This document shows, one piece after another, positions 7,495 to 16,294 of a stretch of DNA of 64,000 nt (within the stretch, counting starts at the first letter, position 1; each line of letters opens with the position of its first letter). The DNA is taken from NCBI GenBank assembly GCA_032620915.1, contig CP136052.1, positions 2,922,001 through 2,986,000 of the forward strand, given 5' to 3'. The translations under genes were made by a program, and so were the position numbers. The notes under the pieces are model-generated. The model made no database searches, was not told the DNA's origin, and saw only the letters and a program-made list of their open reading frames with translations. Source of the stretch: Oscillospiraceae bacterium NTUH-002-81 (GTDB lineage Bacteria > Bacillota > Clostridia > Lachnospirales > Lachnospiraceae).

Positions 7495-8817
7495 ATGCTA
7501 ACATTCGACAACCAAAATATCGAATTCAAACAAGAATACGTCCCTGACATCCGCAAAGAGGTGATGGGATTTGCAAATGCAGATGGCGGTACCGTTTATG
7601 TCGGTATCCGTAAAGATGGAGTGGTTCTGGGTGTTTCTGATCCAGATGGTGTGATGCTTCAAATCGTGAATTCTTTAAAGGACTCCCTGGCACCGGACAT
7701 CATGCCGTTTGTCAGTGTCACTACGATTGAATTAGAAGAAAAAACAGTCATCGAAATTGATGTAACAACCGGAACAAATCGGCCGTACTATCTACGTGAA
7801 AAAGGGTTAAAGCCGAGTGGCGTTTATGTAAGAAAAGGAAGCTCTACACAGCCAATGACCGAAGAAGGCATTCGAGAGATGATTCTTCAAAACAGCGGCA
7901 GATCCTTTGAACAGTGTAGAAGTATGAATCAAGAACTGACTTTTCACACCCTCCAAACCGAGATACAGAGAAGATCCATCGAAATCGGAGCATCCCAAAT
8001 GCGGACACTCAAACTGATTGGTGAGGATGGTTTGTATACGAATCTTGCATTGCTGCTATCAGACCAGTGCGAAACCACAACAAAAGTCGCGCTATTTCAA
8101 GGGAAGGATAAGGAGCTATTCCGTGACAGAAAGGAATTTAAGGGCTCCATTTTGAAGCAACTTGAAGATGTCTATCAATTTATAGATTTGGTCAATAAAA
8201 CAAAAGCCACCTTTACCGGTCTGGATCGAACCGACAGAAGAGATTATCCAGAGGATGCAATCAGAGAATCTTTATTGAACAGCATGGTTCACCGTGATTA
8301 CTCCTTCAGCGGAAGCAATCTGATCAATGTCTATGAGGATAGAATCGAATTTGTCTCTCTTGGAGGTCTTGTATCCGGTCTGGAACTGGAATCCATTTTC
8401 TTAGGTGTTTCACAATCGAGAAATCCGAACCTTGCGGCTGTTTTCTACCGAATGAGATTGATTGAAAGTTATGGCACAGGAATTGGAAAAATTGAACGTG
8501 CATATAAGACTTGCCCATCCCAACCAGAGTTTGAAACGGCAAAAGGTGTTTTCCGCGTAACACTTCCCAATAGGAATGAGCAGCCGGAAATGGATGTCCG
8601 GGTATCTGATAAAGCGGACAAAGATGTATCACTAAATGAACAGAAGTCACTCATTCTTCAATATGCACGGGGAAACGGCAGTGTTACAAGAAAAGAAGTC
8701 GAGGATTTGATTAGCGCAGGAACAACAAAGGCTTTCCGGTTGCTTAAAGAACTTTGCGAAGATGGCAAACTTGAGCAAAAAGGAAGCGGCAAGTTGAGCA
8801 CCTATGTTGCCAAATAA
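7495..8817 (+). CDS. AlbA_2/ATP-binding transcriptional regulator (COG2865-like)
   Basis: A 440-aa protein with an N-terminal AlbA_2 (Schlafen-like) domain starting IEFKQEYVPDIRKEVMGFAN and containing GGTVYVGI. A central GHKL-type ATP-binding segment follows (DAIRESLLNSMVHRDY near residue 255 and YGTGIGKIERA near 325), and then a C-terminal winged helix (RKEVEDLISAGTTKAFRLLK). Members are described as putative transcriptional regulators or RecG-like proteins; some accompany mobile DNA, and substrates are unknown. GAAAGGAAG precedes the ATG. Tails of two further members of this family occur as stubs near 27.75 kb and 53.85 kb. Confidence 0.85.
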   Translation: MLTFDNQNIEFKQEYVPDIRKEVMGFANADGGTVYVGIRKDGVVLGVSDPDGVMLQIVNSLKDSLAPDIMPFVSVTTIELEEKTVIEIDVTTGTNRPYYLREKGLKPSGVYVRKGSSTQPMTEEGIREMILQNSGRSFEQCRSMNQELTFHTLQTEIQRRSIEIGASQMRTLKLIGEDGLYTNLALLLSDQCETTTKVALFQGKDKELFRDRKEFKGSILKQLEDVYQFIDLVNKTKATFTGLDRTDRRDYPEDAIRESLLNSMVHRDYSFSGSNLINVYEDRIEFVSLGGLVSGLELESIFLGVSQSRNPNLAAVFYRMRLIESYGTGIGKIERAYKTCPSQPEFETAKGVFRVTLPNRNEQPEMDVRVSDKADKDVSLNEQKSLILQYARGNGSVTRKEVEDLISAGTTKAFRLLKELCEDGKLEQKGSGKLSTYVAK

Positions 8818-9068
8818 AATCATTGCACAAAGGAATACCCCGGCAATGAAATCAGCTTCATAAGTTTAGTCAAAAAACAAAAGGTCTGAATTCTGTGCTG
8901 TGCACAGGACTCTGGTCTCTCCTACATTTTGTGTAAAGTCCAGACAGCTATAAAACAAGAGCAATTTTAATATGAGGCGGCAGACGGCGAAACCGGCTGT
9001 CGCCTTAACAACAACATAACGCCGGCAAGGGGGAATGTCAAGGGCGGCGAAGCCATTTATTTTACAAA

Positions 9069-9986
9069 TTATTTTTGGGGGTTGCGTCGCCCGCTGTTTT
9101 CCGAGCCACGCACTTCCTCATGGTAAAAGTAATCCACAATGACCGGGTGCCCAGGCTCTGCCCGGCCGTAGGGCAGCTCGTTGTCCACGAAGGGACAGTT
9201 GTTTTCTTTCGCCAGCCGTTCCGCTTGATCCTCCAAACCACGAAAGTAGCTTCTGTCTCCCTTGTTGTAGATAGCGTCGTACAGCGGAACCAAGTCAGGA
9301 TATTTTTTACGAATATAGTCCATGATGTCTTTTTTGAATCCGCCTCGCAGATTTAGATTTTCCAACCATATCAGGTCGCATTGATTTCTGACCTGATGGA
9401 AGATAGCCTCAAAATCCGTGATGCCCGGAAAGACAGGGGCAATAAAGCAGACGGTGCGAATGCCCGCATCATAGATCTGCTTCATGGCATCCAGCCGTCG
9501 CTTGATGCTGACGGCATCGTCCATATCATTTTTAAAGCCTTCGTCCAATGTATTGATCGACCAGGAGACCGTGACCTTTCCCAATTTTTTCAGAAGGTCA
9601 ATGTCACGGATTACCAAGTCTGACTTGGTACAGATGAGAATTTCTGCCTCACTGCCCCGGAGCTGTTCAAGAAGCTTACGGGTGTTCTGAAACTGAGCCT
9701 CCTGGGGCAGATAGCCATCGGTCACTGAACCGATGACTACGCGCTGCCCTTTGTATTTTTGCGGATTTTTGATTGCCGGCCAATGTTTCACATCCAGGAA
9801 TGTCCCCCACGGTTCGGTGTGCCCGGTAAATCGCTTCATAAACGAGGCGTAGCAGTATTTGCAGCCATGGGTACAGCCCACATAAGGATTGACGGAATAG
9901 CCTCCCACCGGCAGGGCGGATTTTGTCATAATATTTTTGGTTTCTACATCTTGAATCAGAATGCTGCTCTCTTTTACTTCCGCCAT
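9069..9986 (-). CDS. Radical SAM protein (SplB-like)
   Basis: A 305-aa radical SAM enzyme. The cluster motif CTHGCKYCYASF (C-x3-C-x2-C) is at about residues 32-39, preceded by NPYVG as in the SPL/Rv2578c-type group. VTDGYLPQEA and ILICTKSDLVIRD are typical strands of the partial TIM barrel. No C-terminal extra cluster is seen. The start at 9986 is chosen because GGAGG precedes it; the frame is open for another 47 codons but those overlap the short upstream ORFs. It ends the sirtuin operon, so it may act with the sirtuins, but its substrate is unknown. Confidence 0.85.
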   Translation of the reverse strand: MAEVKESSILIQDVETKNIMTKSALPVGGYSVNPYVGCTHGCKYCYASFMKRFTGHTEPWGTFLDVKHWPAIKNPQKYKGQRVVIGSVTDGYLPQEAQFQNTRKLLEQLRGSEAEILICTKSDLVIRDIDLLKKLGKVTVSWSINTLDEGFKNDMDDAVSIKRRLDAMKQIYDAGIRTVCFIAPVFPGITDFEAIFHQVRNQCDLIWLENLNLRGGFKKDIMDYIRKKYPDLVPLYDAIYNKGDRSYFRGLEDQAERLAKENNCPFVDNELPYGRAEPGHPVIVDYFYHEEVRGSENSGRRNPQK

Positions 9987-10155
9987 GTCTTCTGTTCCTC
10001 CAATACCCAGTAAAAAACCGGGGGAAATTCTTGTACCATCTGTGCCTCTCCCATGATAGGAAGCAGATCTTCCTTCATAAATACAGGGATGCCAAGCGCA
10101 TAACTCCCACCGCCTGCAAATAGGCATAGATGATTATGGTCCCCACAAACCTCAT
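9974..10155 (-). other. Two short overlapping ORFs or a degraded gene between sirtuin and radical SAM
   Basis: After the first sirtuin copy, an ATGA overlap starts a 26-codon frame (MRFVGTIIIYAYLQAVGVMR...). This ends in another ATGA overlap with a 34-codon frame (MKEDLLPIMGEAQMVQEF...), which itself runs 13 bases into the radical SAM gene. The chained overlaps look like translational coupling, but neither peptide resembles a known family. The alternative is one frameshifted small gene. It is not recognised. Confidence 0.35.
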
Positions 10156-10988
10156 GCCCCGCACGCCTCCCGGAGCGCAGGCAGCAGCTCATCCAGCCGC
10201 CCGTCCAGTCCGAAGGACTTCTCTTTGATATTGTCCGCAATGTAGATCTCCCCCAGATTGATGGTCACATAAGTGGCGTTTGGCTCACCGGCCACCAGGC
10301 GCATCATCGGAGCCTTGATCAGCTGATTGCGCCAGCCAATGCCCAGCTCCAGAACCACCAGTTTCTTTCCGTGGTAGGTTTTCAGAAAGTTTTGGAACCG
10401 TGCCTGGGCAGAGGTATCCGGAATCATTCTCTGTCCCGCGCCCATGTGGATGTCCATGGGACCTCCGCACTTGGGACAACGCGGCACCAACTCTGTGGGC
10501 ACATGGGCGCCCTGTTCAGCAGCCGATAATTTTTCGGCCACCTCTAAACTTGAATAGAGGGTGTCGTGGCAGGGGCGGGCACACTGCATCGTAAACCAGT
10601 TGCCCTCGATCTCATAGATTTTCGTCGGATCGAAGCCACACAGTTCAAAGTGACCTTCTCCGTTTGACGTGACGACAAAGTAATCTTTCTCTCCCACAAT
10701 GGCCTTCAAATCGTTCATCACCGGCGTAGGCTGGTACTGCCCACAGTAATGATGGACGAGCCGGGCCCAGAAGGCCCATTTTTCCTCCTCGCTGGGCCAT
10801 CCGGCCATCATGCCCTGCAAAATGCACCCAAGGCCGTACTTCCGTTTAAAATCCCCAAACAGTCTTTCAAAGGCCGCATTGTCCGCAAACAAATGCAGTC
10901 CTTCGGTGATGGACAGGCCGTTACTGGCCCCGATCAGGATAGCGTCCGCTTCTCTGAATTTTTCCGCAATAGGGTTCCAATCAATCAT
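10152..10988 (-). CDS. Class M-like sirtuin, copy 1
   Basis: A 278-aa Sir2-fold protein. It has AILIGASNGLSITEGL (residues 15-30) in place of the canonical GAG(I/A)S loop, VTSNGEGHF (about 108) where TQN-x-D is usual, and YEIEGNWFTMQC (about 125). A zinc site is formed by C-x3-C (CARPC) and CPKCGG. Where classical sirtuins have the catalytic His, class M enzymes (SirTM, protein ADP-ribosyltransferases) carry Gln; this copy has Glu. With the altered NAD loop it may have changed activity. The start at 10988 has GGAGCGAACGAAT before it and lies 17 bp after copy 2. Confidence 0.8.
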   Translation of the reverse strand: MIDWNPIAEKFREADAILIGASNGLSITEGLHLFADNAAFERLFGDFKRKYGLGCILQGMMAGWPSEEEKWAFWARLVHHYCGQYQPTPVMNDLKAIVGEKDYFVVTSNGEGHFELCGFDPTKIYEIEGNWFTMQCARPCHDTLYSSLEVAEKLSAAEQGAHVPTELVPRCPKCGGPMDIHMGAGQRMIPDTSAQARFQNFLKTYHGKKLVVLELGIGWRNQLIKAPMMRLVAGEPNATYVTINLGEIYIADNIKEKSFGLDGRLDELLPALREACGA

Positions 10989-11005
10989 ATTCGTTCGCTC
11001 CTTTT

Positions 11006-11887
11006 CTATTTTATGGTTGCTGCGATGGATCGCTCCTGCCGGAGGACGGCTAGAGTTTCCGACAAATCTCCTTGCAGATACAGGCTGCGTCCCCTCAGAT
11101 GCTCTGGCCTATGAGCTGCCTCTTGATTAAGACATGCATAAAAGACGTTTTCGTTTTTGGCAGTAAGTTCCCAGAAGGGTAGTTTGATGATACTAGGTGT
11201 CATCTCACCCACACCAAGTTCCAACAGCAGAATATTCTTTCCCGTCTGCTCTAGCAGCCAGCGCCGGAGGAAAGCATGGTAGCGGTGCAGACTATCCTGC
11301 CAGAAGGTTCCCTCCAGAAAGGTATCATCTCGTACCCAGGGCACCAGCACCCGCCCGCAATCCGGGCAACGAGGAACAGCCTCCTCCGGCAGGCGAACAC
11401 CTGCCAAGCAACCAGTCAGCTCCTTCACCAGCTCTCGGTTTTCCCAAATATCATCCCGGCAGGGCTGACTGCATTGGCAGTAACTAAAGTCTCCCTGAAA
11501 GGCGCAAATTTGTTTCTGGGGAAATACCCGAAAAAACTGCTGATCCACATTGGTGGTCAGAACAAAAGCAGGTTTGTCCGCAATAAGCGCTTGCAGGTCC
11601 AGATAGGGCTGCCCAGTAGGGGCTTCCCACAGGAAGCGGATATATTGACTGTAATATCCCCACTGCTCTCCATAGCTGGAAAAGCAATGGTAGAATCCAG
11701 CCAGCGGAGAGGTAAAGCCATACTGTTTGCGAAAGGGAGCCAATGCCTCCGAAAGTGCCGGGGACCAATGGTAGTGGTCGTATCCAGCCGCGCTTGACAG
11801 GCCGGAGCCGCCTCCGATCACAACAGCATCTGCTTGATCAATACGCTCGGCAAGTTCCTGAAGCACCGCTTGGTTTCCAACCCTCAT
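11006..11887 (-). CDS. Class M-like sirtuin, copy 2
   Basis: A 293-aa paralogue of the two flanking genes. VIGGGSGLSSAAGYDHYHW forms the NAD loop, LTTNVDQQFF retains the Asn-x-Asp motif, and AFQGDFSYCQCSQPC carries Gln where deacetylases have the catalytic His, followed by the zinc ligands CSQPC and CPDC. LLLELGVGEMTPSIIK is the late Rossmann strand typical of SirTM. In described systems such enzymes ADP-ribosylate a lipoylated GcvH-like protein; no GcvH-L, lipoate ligase or macrodomain gene is visible here. The start overlaps the stop of copy 3 (ATGA). Confidence 0.85.
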   Translation of the reverse strand: MRVGNQAVLQELAERIDQADAVVIGGGSGLSSAAGYDHYHWSPALSEALAPFRKQYGFTSPLAGFYHCFSSYGEQWGYYSQYIRFLWEAPTGQPYLDLQALIADKPAFVLTTNVDQQFFRVFPQKQICAFQGDFSYCQCSQPCRDDIWENRELVKELTGCLAGVRLPEEAVPRCPDCGRVLVPWVRDDTFLEGTFWQDSLHRYHAFLRRWLLEQTGKNILLLELGVGEMTPSIIKLPFWELTAKNENVFYACLNQEAAHRPEHLRGRSLYLQGDLSETLAVLRQERSIAATIK

Positions 11888-12865
11888 TGATTGTTATCTC
11901 CGCTGTCCATGGTATCCCGTGCATCCCGTAGCACTTGAGCAATGTCGGCCACAATGGTCATGCCCTTGTCCTCCAACTGCTTGGGCAGGAAGTCATACTT
12001 GTTGTTGATAGCAATATATCGAGCATGGGGAAAGCTAAGGGTCAGGTTCCAGAAAGGTTCTTGGATAAACATGGGAGTCATTCGGCCAACGCCCAACTCC
12101 AGGAACAGAATTTTGCTGTCTTTGTGTTCCAGTACGTAGCGAGAAATTTTTTTCGTACTGTTCTTCATATTTCTTTCCTTGCAGGAAATTCCCATATCCT
12201 CGCACCCAGGGGAATGCCTCACCGCCGCAGTGAGGGCACCGGGGAATGAGATCCGTAGGAATCTTCGTGCCATCCCCCATAGCGGCTACCATATCAGCCA
12301 CCGGCTTTACAGCATCCCAAGTGTCATCGGTACAACAGGCGGCACACTGGAAGAAACGGTGATCCCCCTGGATCTCTGCCACCTTCTCCTCCGGGTAGAG
12401 TTTGACAAACTGGGTATCCTGGTTCGTGGTGAGGATGAAGAAGTCCTTGCCTTTCAGCAAAGCGTCTAAATCCAAATAGGAATGACGCACAGGTGCGGTC
12501 TGGGTGGTGTGAAGGAAGGTTGCAAGATACCCCCAATACTCTTCCCTTGTCTTCCAGGGGTGCATCATCCCTGCAAAAGCACCTTTGAAGTGGTACTTCT
12601 CGGCAAAAGGGCGGAAATATTTGCGGTAGGAGTCGTTGTCCTCGTAGTAGAAATCTCCGCCACCGGCAGCGGACAGGCCGGAGGCCCCGCCCACTACCAC
12701 ACAGTCAGCTTCCTTTACCTCCTGTACCAAACAATGGATCTGTTCGCTATACGGCAGCGGCTTTTTGTCAGTTAGCTGATAAGGCGTACTGCCGGAAGCA
12801 TAGATAGGATAGTGCCTGGAATAATTCATCTGGGTCTGCATGACCAAATCATCATAGAAGTTCAT
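11884..12865 (-). pseudogene. Class M-like sirtuin, copy 3, one frameshift
   Basis: First cistron of the sirtuin operon. The 5' frame encodes VVVGGASGLSAAGGGDFY (NAD loop), LTTNQDTQFVKLY, AEIQGDHRFFQCAACC (Gln in place of His) and CPHCGG. After YEEQYEK the frame breaks, and the C-terminus continues in the +1 frame as ISRYVLEHKDSKILFLELG onward to DSGDNNQ. The break is a run of seven A (12147-12153), and six would restore a normal protein of about 326 aa. Everything else is well conserved, so an over-called base is more likely than decay. The start at 12865 is preferred to 12874 because AAAGGAATGG then has usual spacing. Confidence 0.78.
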
Positions 12866-12888
12866 TTTCACCATTCCTTTTGATTGGG

Positions 12889-12967
12889 TGTTATTTTTAT
12901 TTTTACTTCAAAACATTTTAGCATCCTCTTGCGTCACTGTCAATATGTTGTTATAATAAAAATAACA
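12889..12967. promoter_or_regulatory. Divergent promoters between sirtuin operon and Rrf2 gene
   Basis: Minus strand (sirtuins): TTGACA (12938-12943), 17 bp, TAAAAT (12915-12920). Plus strand (Rrf2): TTGCGT (12929-12934), 17 bp, TATAAT (12952-12957). The two promoters interleave. A 13-bp inverted repeat TGTTATTTTTATT / AATAAAAATAACA (12889-12901 and 12955-12967) flanks them and is a candidate Rrf2 site. Confidence 0.75.
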
Positions 12968-12992
12968 TCAAAACAAAAAAGGAGATCAGGCC

Positions 12993-13445
12993 ATGAAATA
13001 TTCTACCCGCCTTAGCGATGCTGTTCATATTCTGGCTTTTATCGCTCTGTACCCAGACTGCGACCTGACCAGTAACAAGCTGGCAGAGAGCATTCAGACG
13101 AATCCTGCCTATGTACGCCAGCTCATGTCCGCCCTGCGGAAGGGAGGACTGCTGGTCAGCGTGAAGGGACATCCCCGACCTGCTCTGGCTCGTGAGCCGG
13201 AGAAAATCACTCTGCTGGATGCCTATCGGGCAGTAGAGGGCAACAAGCCCCTGCTCCATCAGGACATCCACACCAATCCTGCCTGTGGCGTGGGTGTAAA
13301 TATCCAACTGGTGCTGCGGGATTTTTACTTGGACATTCAAAAAACAGCGGAACAAAGAATGCAAGAAATCACGCTGAAAGATGTGCTGGAACAATATCAC
13401 AAGAAATTAGAAGGGATGCTCTTGCAGCGTTCTTTCAAACCGTAG
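12993..13445 (+). CDS. Rrf2 family regulator, divergent from sirtuins
   Basis: A 150-aa winged-helix regulator. It has YSTRLSDAVHILAFIALYP (first helix), NKLAESIQTNPAYVRQLMSAL (recognition helix) and then the wing. Unlike IscR/NsrR types it has only one Cys (NPACGVG near residue 90) and so cannot hold a three-Cys iron-sulfur cluster; it may sense a small molecule or need another ligand. An AAAAAAGGAGAT site precedes the ATG. Its position opposite the sirtuin promoter makes it the likely local regulator, as inference. Its 3' end overlaps the ArsR frame. Confidence 0.88.
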   Translation: MKYSTRLSDAVHILAFIALYPDCDLTSNKLAESIQTNPAYVRQLMSALRKGGLLVSVKGHPRPALAREPEKITLLDAYRAVEGNKPLLHQDIHTNPACGVGVNIQLVLRDFYLDIQKTAEQRMQEITLKDVLEQYHKKLEGMLLQRSFKP

Positions 13446-13741
13446 CTGATATTTTCAAGCAGCTGGGGGATGGCAGCCGTATTCGCATTTTGGGGTTGCT
13501 TTGCCACTGTGAGGAATGTGTTATCAATCTTTCAGCCATGGTAGATATGAGCGGTCCTGCAGTTTCTCACCATCTCAAGCAGTTGAAATCAGCAGGTCTG
13601 ATCGTTAGCCGCCGGGACGGAAAAGAGGTCTATTATAAAGCGGCTGATACCGAGCAGGCCCGAAATTTTCATCACATGATTGAGTCGCTTGTAAAAATCG
13701 CCTGTCCGTCGCAAGTAGAAAAACAAAAAGGAACGCCATGA
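13406..13741 (+). CDS. ArsR family metalloregulator-like protein, start unclear
   Basis: Winged-helix repressor with VADIFKQLGDGSRIRILGLL, then CHCEECVINL, where the Cys cluster sits at the ArsR/SmtB metal-site position (C-x-C-x2-C), and GPAVSHHLKQLKSAGLIVSR as the recognition helix. The family segment begins before any ATG: the frame upstream is open but offers only ATT (13406) or an internal TTG (13490), and it overlaps the Rrf2 3' end. Either a rare start, coupling from rrf2 or a 5' deletion is possible. The stop overlaps the next ATG (13738). Confidence 0.72.
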   Translation: MRRDALAAFFQTVADIFKQLGDGSRIRILGLLCHCEECVINLSAMVDMSGPAVSHHLKQLKSAGLIVSRRDGKEVYYKAADTEQARNFHHMIESLVKIACPSQVEKQKGTP

Positions 13742-14374
13742 AAAAAGAAGAATCCAAAGTTATCGCTCAAAAACTTCAAAAGATTCCAAACGGCACCCTC
13801 GCCTTGAAGCATTGCCGGGCTGGTGGAACGGGTAGCACACTCTTTGGAGAACAGTTTCGAGCGGTTACCGCTGGAAAAGGGTGCATGGAGGCATATGAAG
13901 CTTTTCCTGGAATAGAGGTATCCTTCAATGTTTTTCTTGCTTCAGAGGTCAAGTTTCGGCATGATGCTTCGGATTCTGTTTTAGAAATTTACTATTGTCG
14001 CAGTGGCCGCGTGGGTTGGAATATGCAAAGCGGTACTGCCGTCTATTTAGGTACAGGTGATGTGACTGCACACAGTATAGCCTGCTGCGCGGATTCCGCC
14101 ATGATGTTTCCCCTAGGATATTCAGAGGGAATTTCCATTTCTGTGGATCTGACACAGCTCTCTTCCATTTACCCGGAAGTTTTAAAGAATGCCGGTGTGG
14201 AGGCAGACCAGTTACGGGATCGATTTTGCTCTGGAAAGCCATCCGCAATCCCGACCTGTTCCGATTTAGAGCATATTTTTGCTCCACTCTTTTCTGCTCC
14301 TGCGTCCGTTCGAATTTCCCTCTTGAAATTGAAGGTGCTGGAAATTTTGATTTATTTGAGCAACATGAAAGTAC
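13738..14374 (+). pseudogene. AraC family regulator, 5' part (split by mobile element)
   Basis: N-terminal sensing half of an AraC-type regulator: a beta-rich domain with YYCRSGRVGWNMQSG and LGTGDVTAHSIACC, and then a helical linker ending YLSNMKV. The HTH half is found 8.7 kb away at 23098-23450. Joining the halves at the AC core (14373-14374 with 23096-23097) restores the frame exactly: ATG AAA GTA CCT AAA TCG GAG. The element adds a few foreign codons and a TAG at 14398, so a protein lacking its DNA-binding domain could still be made. Confidence 0.85.
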
Positions 14375-14393
14375 AGTTTACAAGGGACTACAC
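14373..14393 (+). repeat. attL core and element end (left)
   Basis: Core AC followed by AGTTTACAAGGGACTACAC. The reverse complement of the right end differs at one base, so the circular form would have a near-perfect palindromic attP, as expected for large serine recombinases. Confidence 0.8.
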
Positions 14394-14426
14394 AGAGTAG
14401 GTATCTGACGGGAGGGGTTCCGCCCG

Positions 14427-15938
14427 TCAGATTTTCCATGTGATGTTCAAGCTGTCGCTTGTAGCGGCTATGGTGGTAATCATTAAATCCACCACCCGCC
14501 GCTTGTCGTCAAAGGATACATTCTCCCAAGTGTCGAGGTAGCCGGAAATCTGACTGACTTGTTCCGGGCTAATGGCTTCCACCGTCAGTTCCGCTATCCT
14601 CGCCAGAAGTTCCTGCTTGCGTCCGTCCAGTTCCGCTATCTTCACATTCACATAGGAGAGCAGCACATTGTTTGCGCCCGTCAGACTGTCCACCAGCTTT
14701 TCAATCTCGCCGTCCACATGGGCAAGCTCCACTTGCAGGGCGGCAATTTTAGGGTTTGCCTTTGCCGCTTTCTTTCTGCCTGTCAGCGTCTTGTAGCTTG
14801 CCAGTTTCTTTACCATCTGCTGATAAACAACCGTTTCCAGTTCCGAAGTGATGATTTTCCCGCACCCGGCACAGCTTTTATTGTCCAGCCGTTTTGTGCA
14901 GCGGAGATATTGCTTCCTCACAGGATTGTTAATGCTCATAAGGGCATACCCGCAGTTCCCGCACTTGATTTTTCCCGCCAGCCATGTGTGGGTGGCTTTC
15001 CGGGCAGACTGGATTTTCATGTTGTTCATCAGCTTCTTACGACAGGTCAGCCAGATGTCGGAGGGGACAATGCCCTCATGGGGAGCCAGTACCAGCATTT
15101 GGCCTTTCAAGTCGTTCTTCTTGCTGGGCTTCACATCCCGCCCTTGATACAGATAGCAGCTGTTCATGCCAGTAAAATCGGCAGCGTCATTGACAATGAC
15201 CGTCCCTTGACTTTTGAAAAATTCGTACACATCAAGGTCTGCCTGCACATAGACAGGATTGCGTAACATCTGCGCCAGCGTGGGGCGTATCAGCTCTTTG
15301 CCATGGAACAAAATCCCCTGTTCCGCAAAGTACCGGGTAATGTCCCCGTAGGAGGTTGTGGGCTGGGCATACATCTCAAACATCAGCCGGATATTTGCTG
15401 CTTCGTCCGGGTTTACCACCAGCTTCTTTGTGTTGATACCGTCCATCTTAATCGGCTCTGTATGGAAGCCGTAAGGGGCTTTCCCGCCCATCTTGAAGCC
15501 CCGCTGACTGCGGGAGTAGTAAGCGTCCGTCACCCGCTTCTGTATCGTTTCCCGTTCAAGCTGGGCGAACACGATACAGATATTCAGCATAGCCCGCCCC
15601 ATCGGGGTGGAGGTGTCAAACTTCTCCGTAGAGGACACAAACTCCACTTCGTACTTTTGGAAGAAGTCCATCATCTTCGCAAAGTCGAGAATGGAACGGC
15701 TGATGCGGTCGAGCTTGTAAACCACCACTTTCCGCACAAGGCCGCTTTCAATATCCCGCATAAGCTGTTGGAATTGTGGACGCTCCGTATTTTTCCCGGA
15801 ATACCCTTTGTCCTTGTACTCTTTGCAGTTCCCGCCTTTCAATTCGTATTTGCAAAACTCAATCTGGCTTTCAATGGAAATGCTGTCCTTTTTGTCTACC
15901 GATTGTCTTGCATAGATTGCGTCTATTCGATTGTTCAT
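14427..15938 (-). CDS. Large serine recombinase
   Basis: A 503-aa site-specific recombinase. The resolvase-like catalytic domain begins IDAIYARQSVDKKDSISIES, with the nucleophilic Ser in ARQS and arginines in YKLDRISRS. The recombinase domain follows (YGFHTEPIKMDG...LMFEMYAQP), then a zinc ribbon (KCGNCGYA ... CTKR ... CAGCGK) and a C-terminal coiled coil. It lies 34 bp from attL, facing outward to it, as is typical. Integration into the AraC gene is attributed to this enzyme by position and by the structure of the ends. Confidence 0.93.
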   Translation of the reverse strand: MNNRIDAIYARQSVDKKDSISIESQIEFCKYELKGGNCKEYKDKGYSGKNTERPQFQQLMRDIESGLVRKVVVYKLDRISRSILDFAKMMDFFQKYEVEFVSSTEKFDTSTPMGRAMLNICIVFAQLERETIQKRVTDAYYSRSQRGFKMGGKAPYGFHTEPIKMDGINTKKLVVNPDEAANIRLMFEMYAQPTTSYGDITRYFAEQGILFHGKELIRPTLAQMLRNPVYVQADLDVYEFFKSQGTVIVNDAADFTGMNSCYLYQGRDVKPSKKNDLKGQMLVLAPHEGIVPSDIWLTCRKKLMNNMKIQSARKATHTWLAGKIKCGNCGYALMSINNPVRKQYLRCTKRLDNKSCAGCGKIITSELETVVYQQMVKKLASYKTLTGRKKAAKANPKIAALQVELAHVDGEIEKLVDSLTGANNVLLSYVNVKIAELDGRKQELLARIAELTVEAISPEQVSQISGYLDTWENVSFDDKRRVVDLMITTIAATSDSLNITWKI

Positions 15939-16032
15939 ATTGTCGCTCCTTTTCTTAAAAAAGAAACGGAGCTGCTGACACCTTTATTATACCGCCAGCA
16001 GCCCCGCAAATCAATGATGGCTTCGGAAAACC

Positions 16033-16224
16033 TTATGCCCCGGCTTCCTCACTCTGCCGTTTGTCGGCATACTTGCGGAATACCTCATAAAGCTGCTGTT
16101 CCAGCTCCCGGCGTTTTGCCGCTTCCTGCTCCGGCGTGAACACCGGGGAGAGATTTTCCAGCGTGATTTCCTTTCCTTGAAAAGTCACGACTTCGGTTTC
16201 TTTCTTGTATCTGATATGCTCCAT
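16033..16224 (-). CDS. Small hypothetical protein of the mobilizable element
   Basis: A 63-aa acidic/basic protein (MEHIRYKKETEVVTFQGKEI...) with a Glu/Lys-rich C-terminal helix. The start at 16224 is chosen because ACGGAGGTACT precedes it. It sits between the relaxase and recombinase genes, a place where such elements commonly carry small conserved proteins of unknown role. No motif is recognised. Confidence 0.6.
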   Translation of the reverse strand: MEHIRYKKETEVVTFQGKEITLENLSPVFTPEQEAAKRRELEQQLYEVFRKYADKRQSEEAGA

Positions 16225-16237
16225 AGTACCTCCGTAT

Positions 16238-16291
16238 TTAATTTTCAAAGTGCAGTGCCGCCATGCTGCGGCGTGAAATGTTTTCTGTCAT
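16238..16291 (-). CDS. 17-codon ORF between relaxase and small protein
   Basis: MTENISRRSMAALHFEN with AAAGGAGAGGTGATTG before the ATG, starting immediately after the relaxase stop. The good ribosome binding site is the only support. It may be a coupling leader for the 63-aa protein. Confidence 0.35.
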   Translation of the reverse strand: MTENISRRSMAALHFEN

Positions 16292-16294
16292 CAA

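Noticed and set aside
12147..12153. Programmed ribosomal frameshift at the A7 run in the third sirtuin
   Set aside because: The required shift is +1, there is no nearby stop or stimulatory structure, and the same type of extra base recurs in unrelated genes; a sequence error is simpler.
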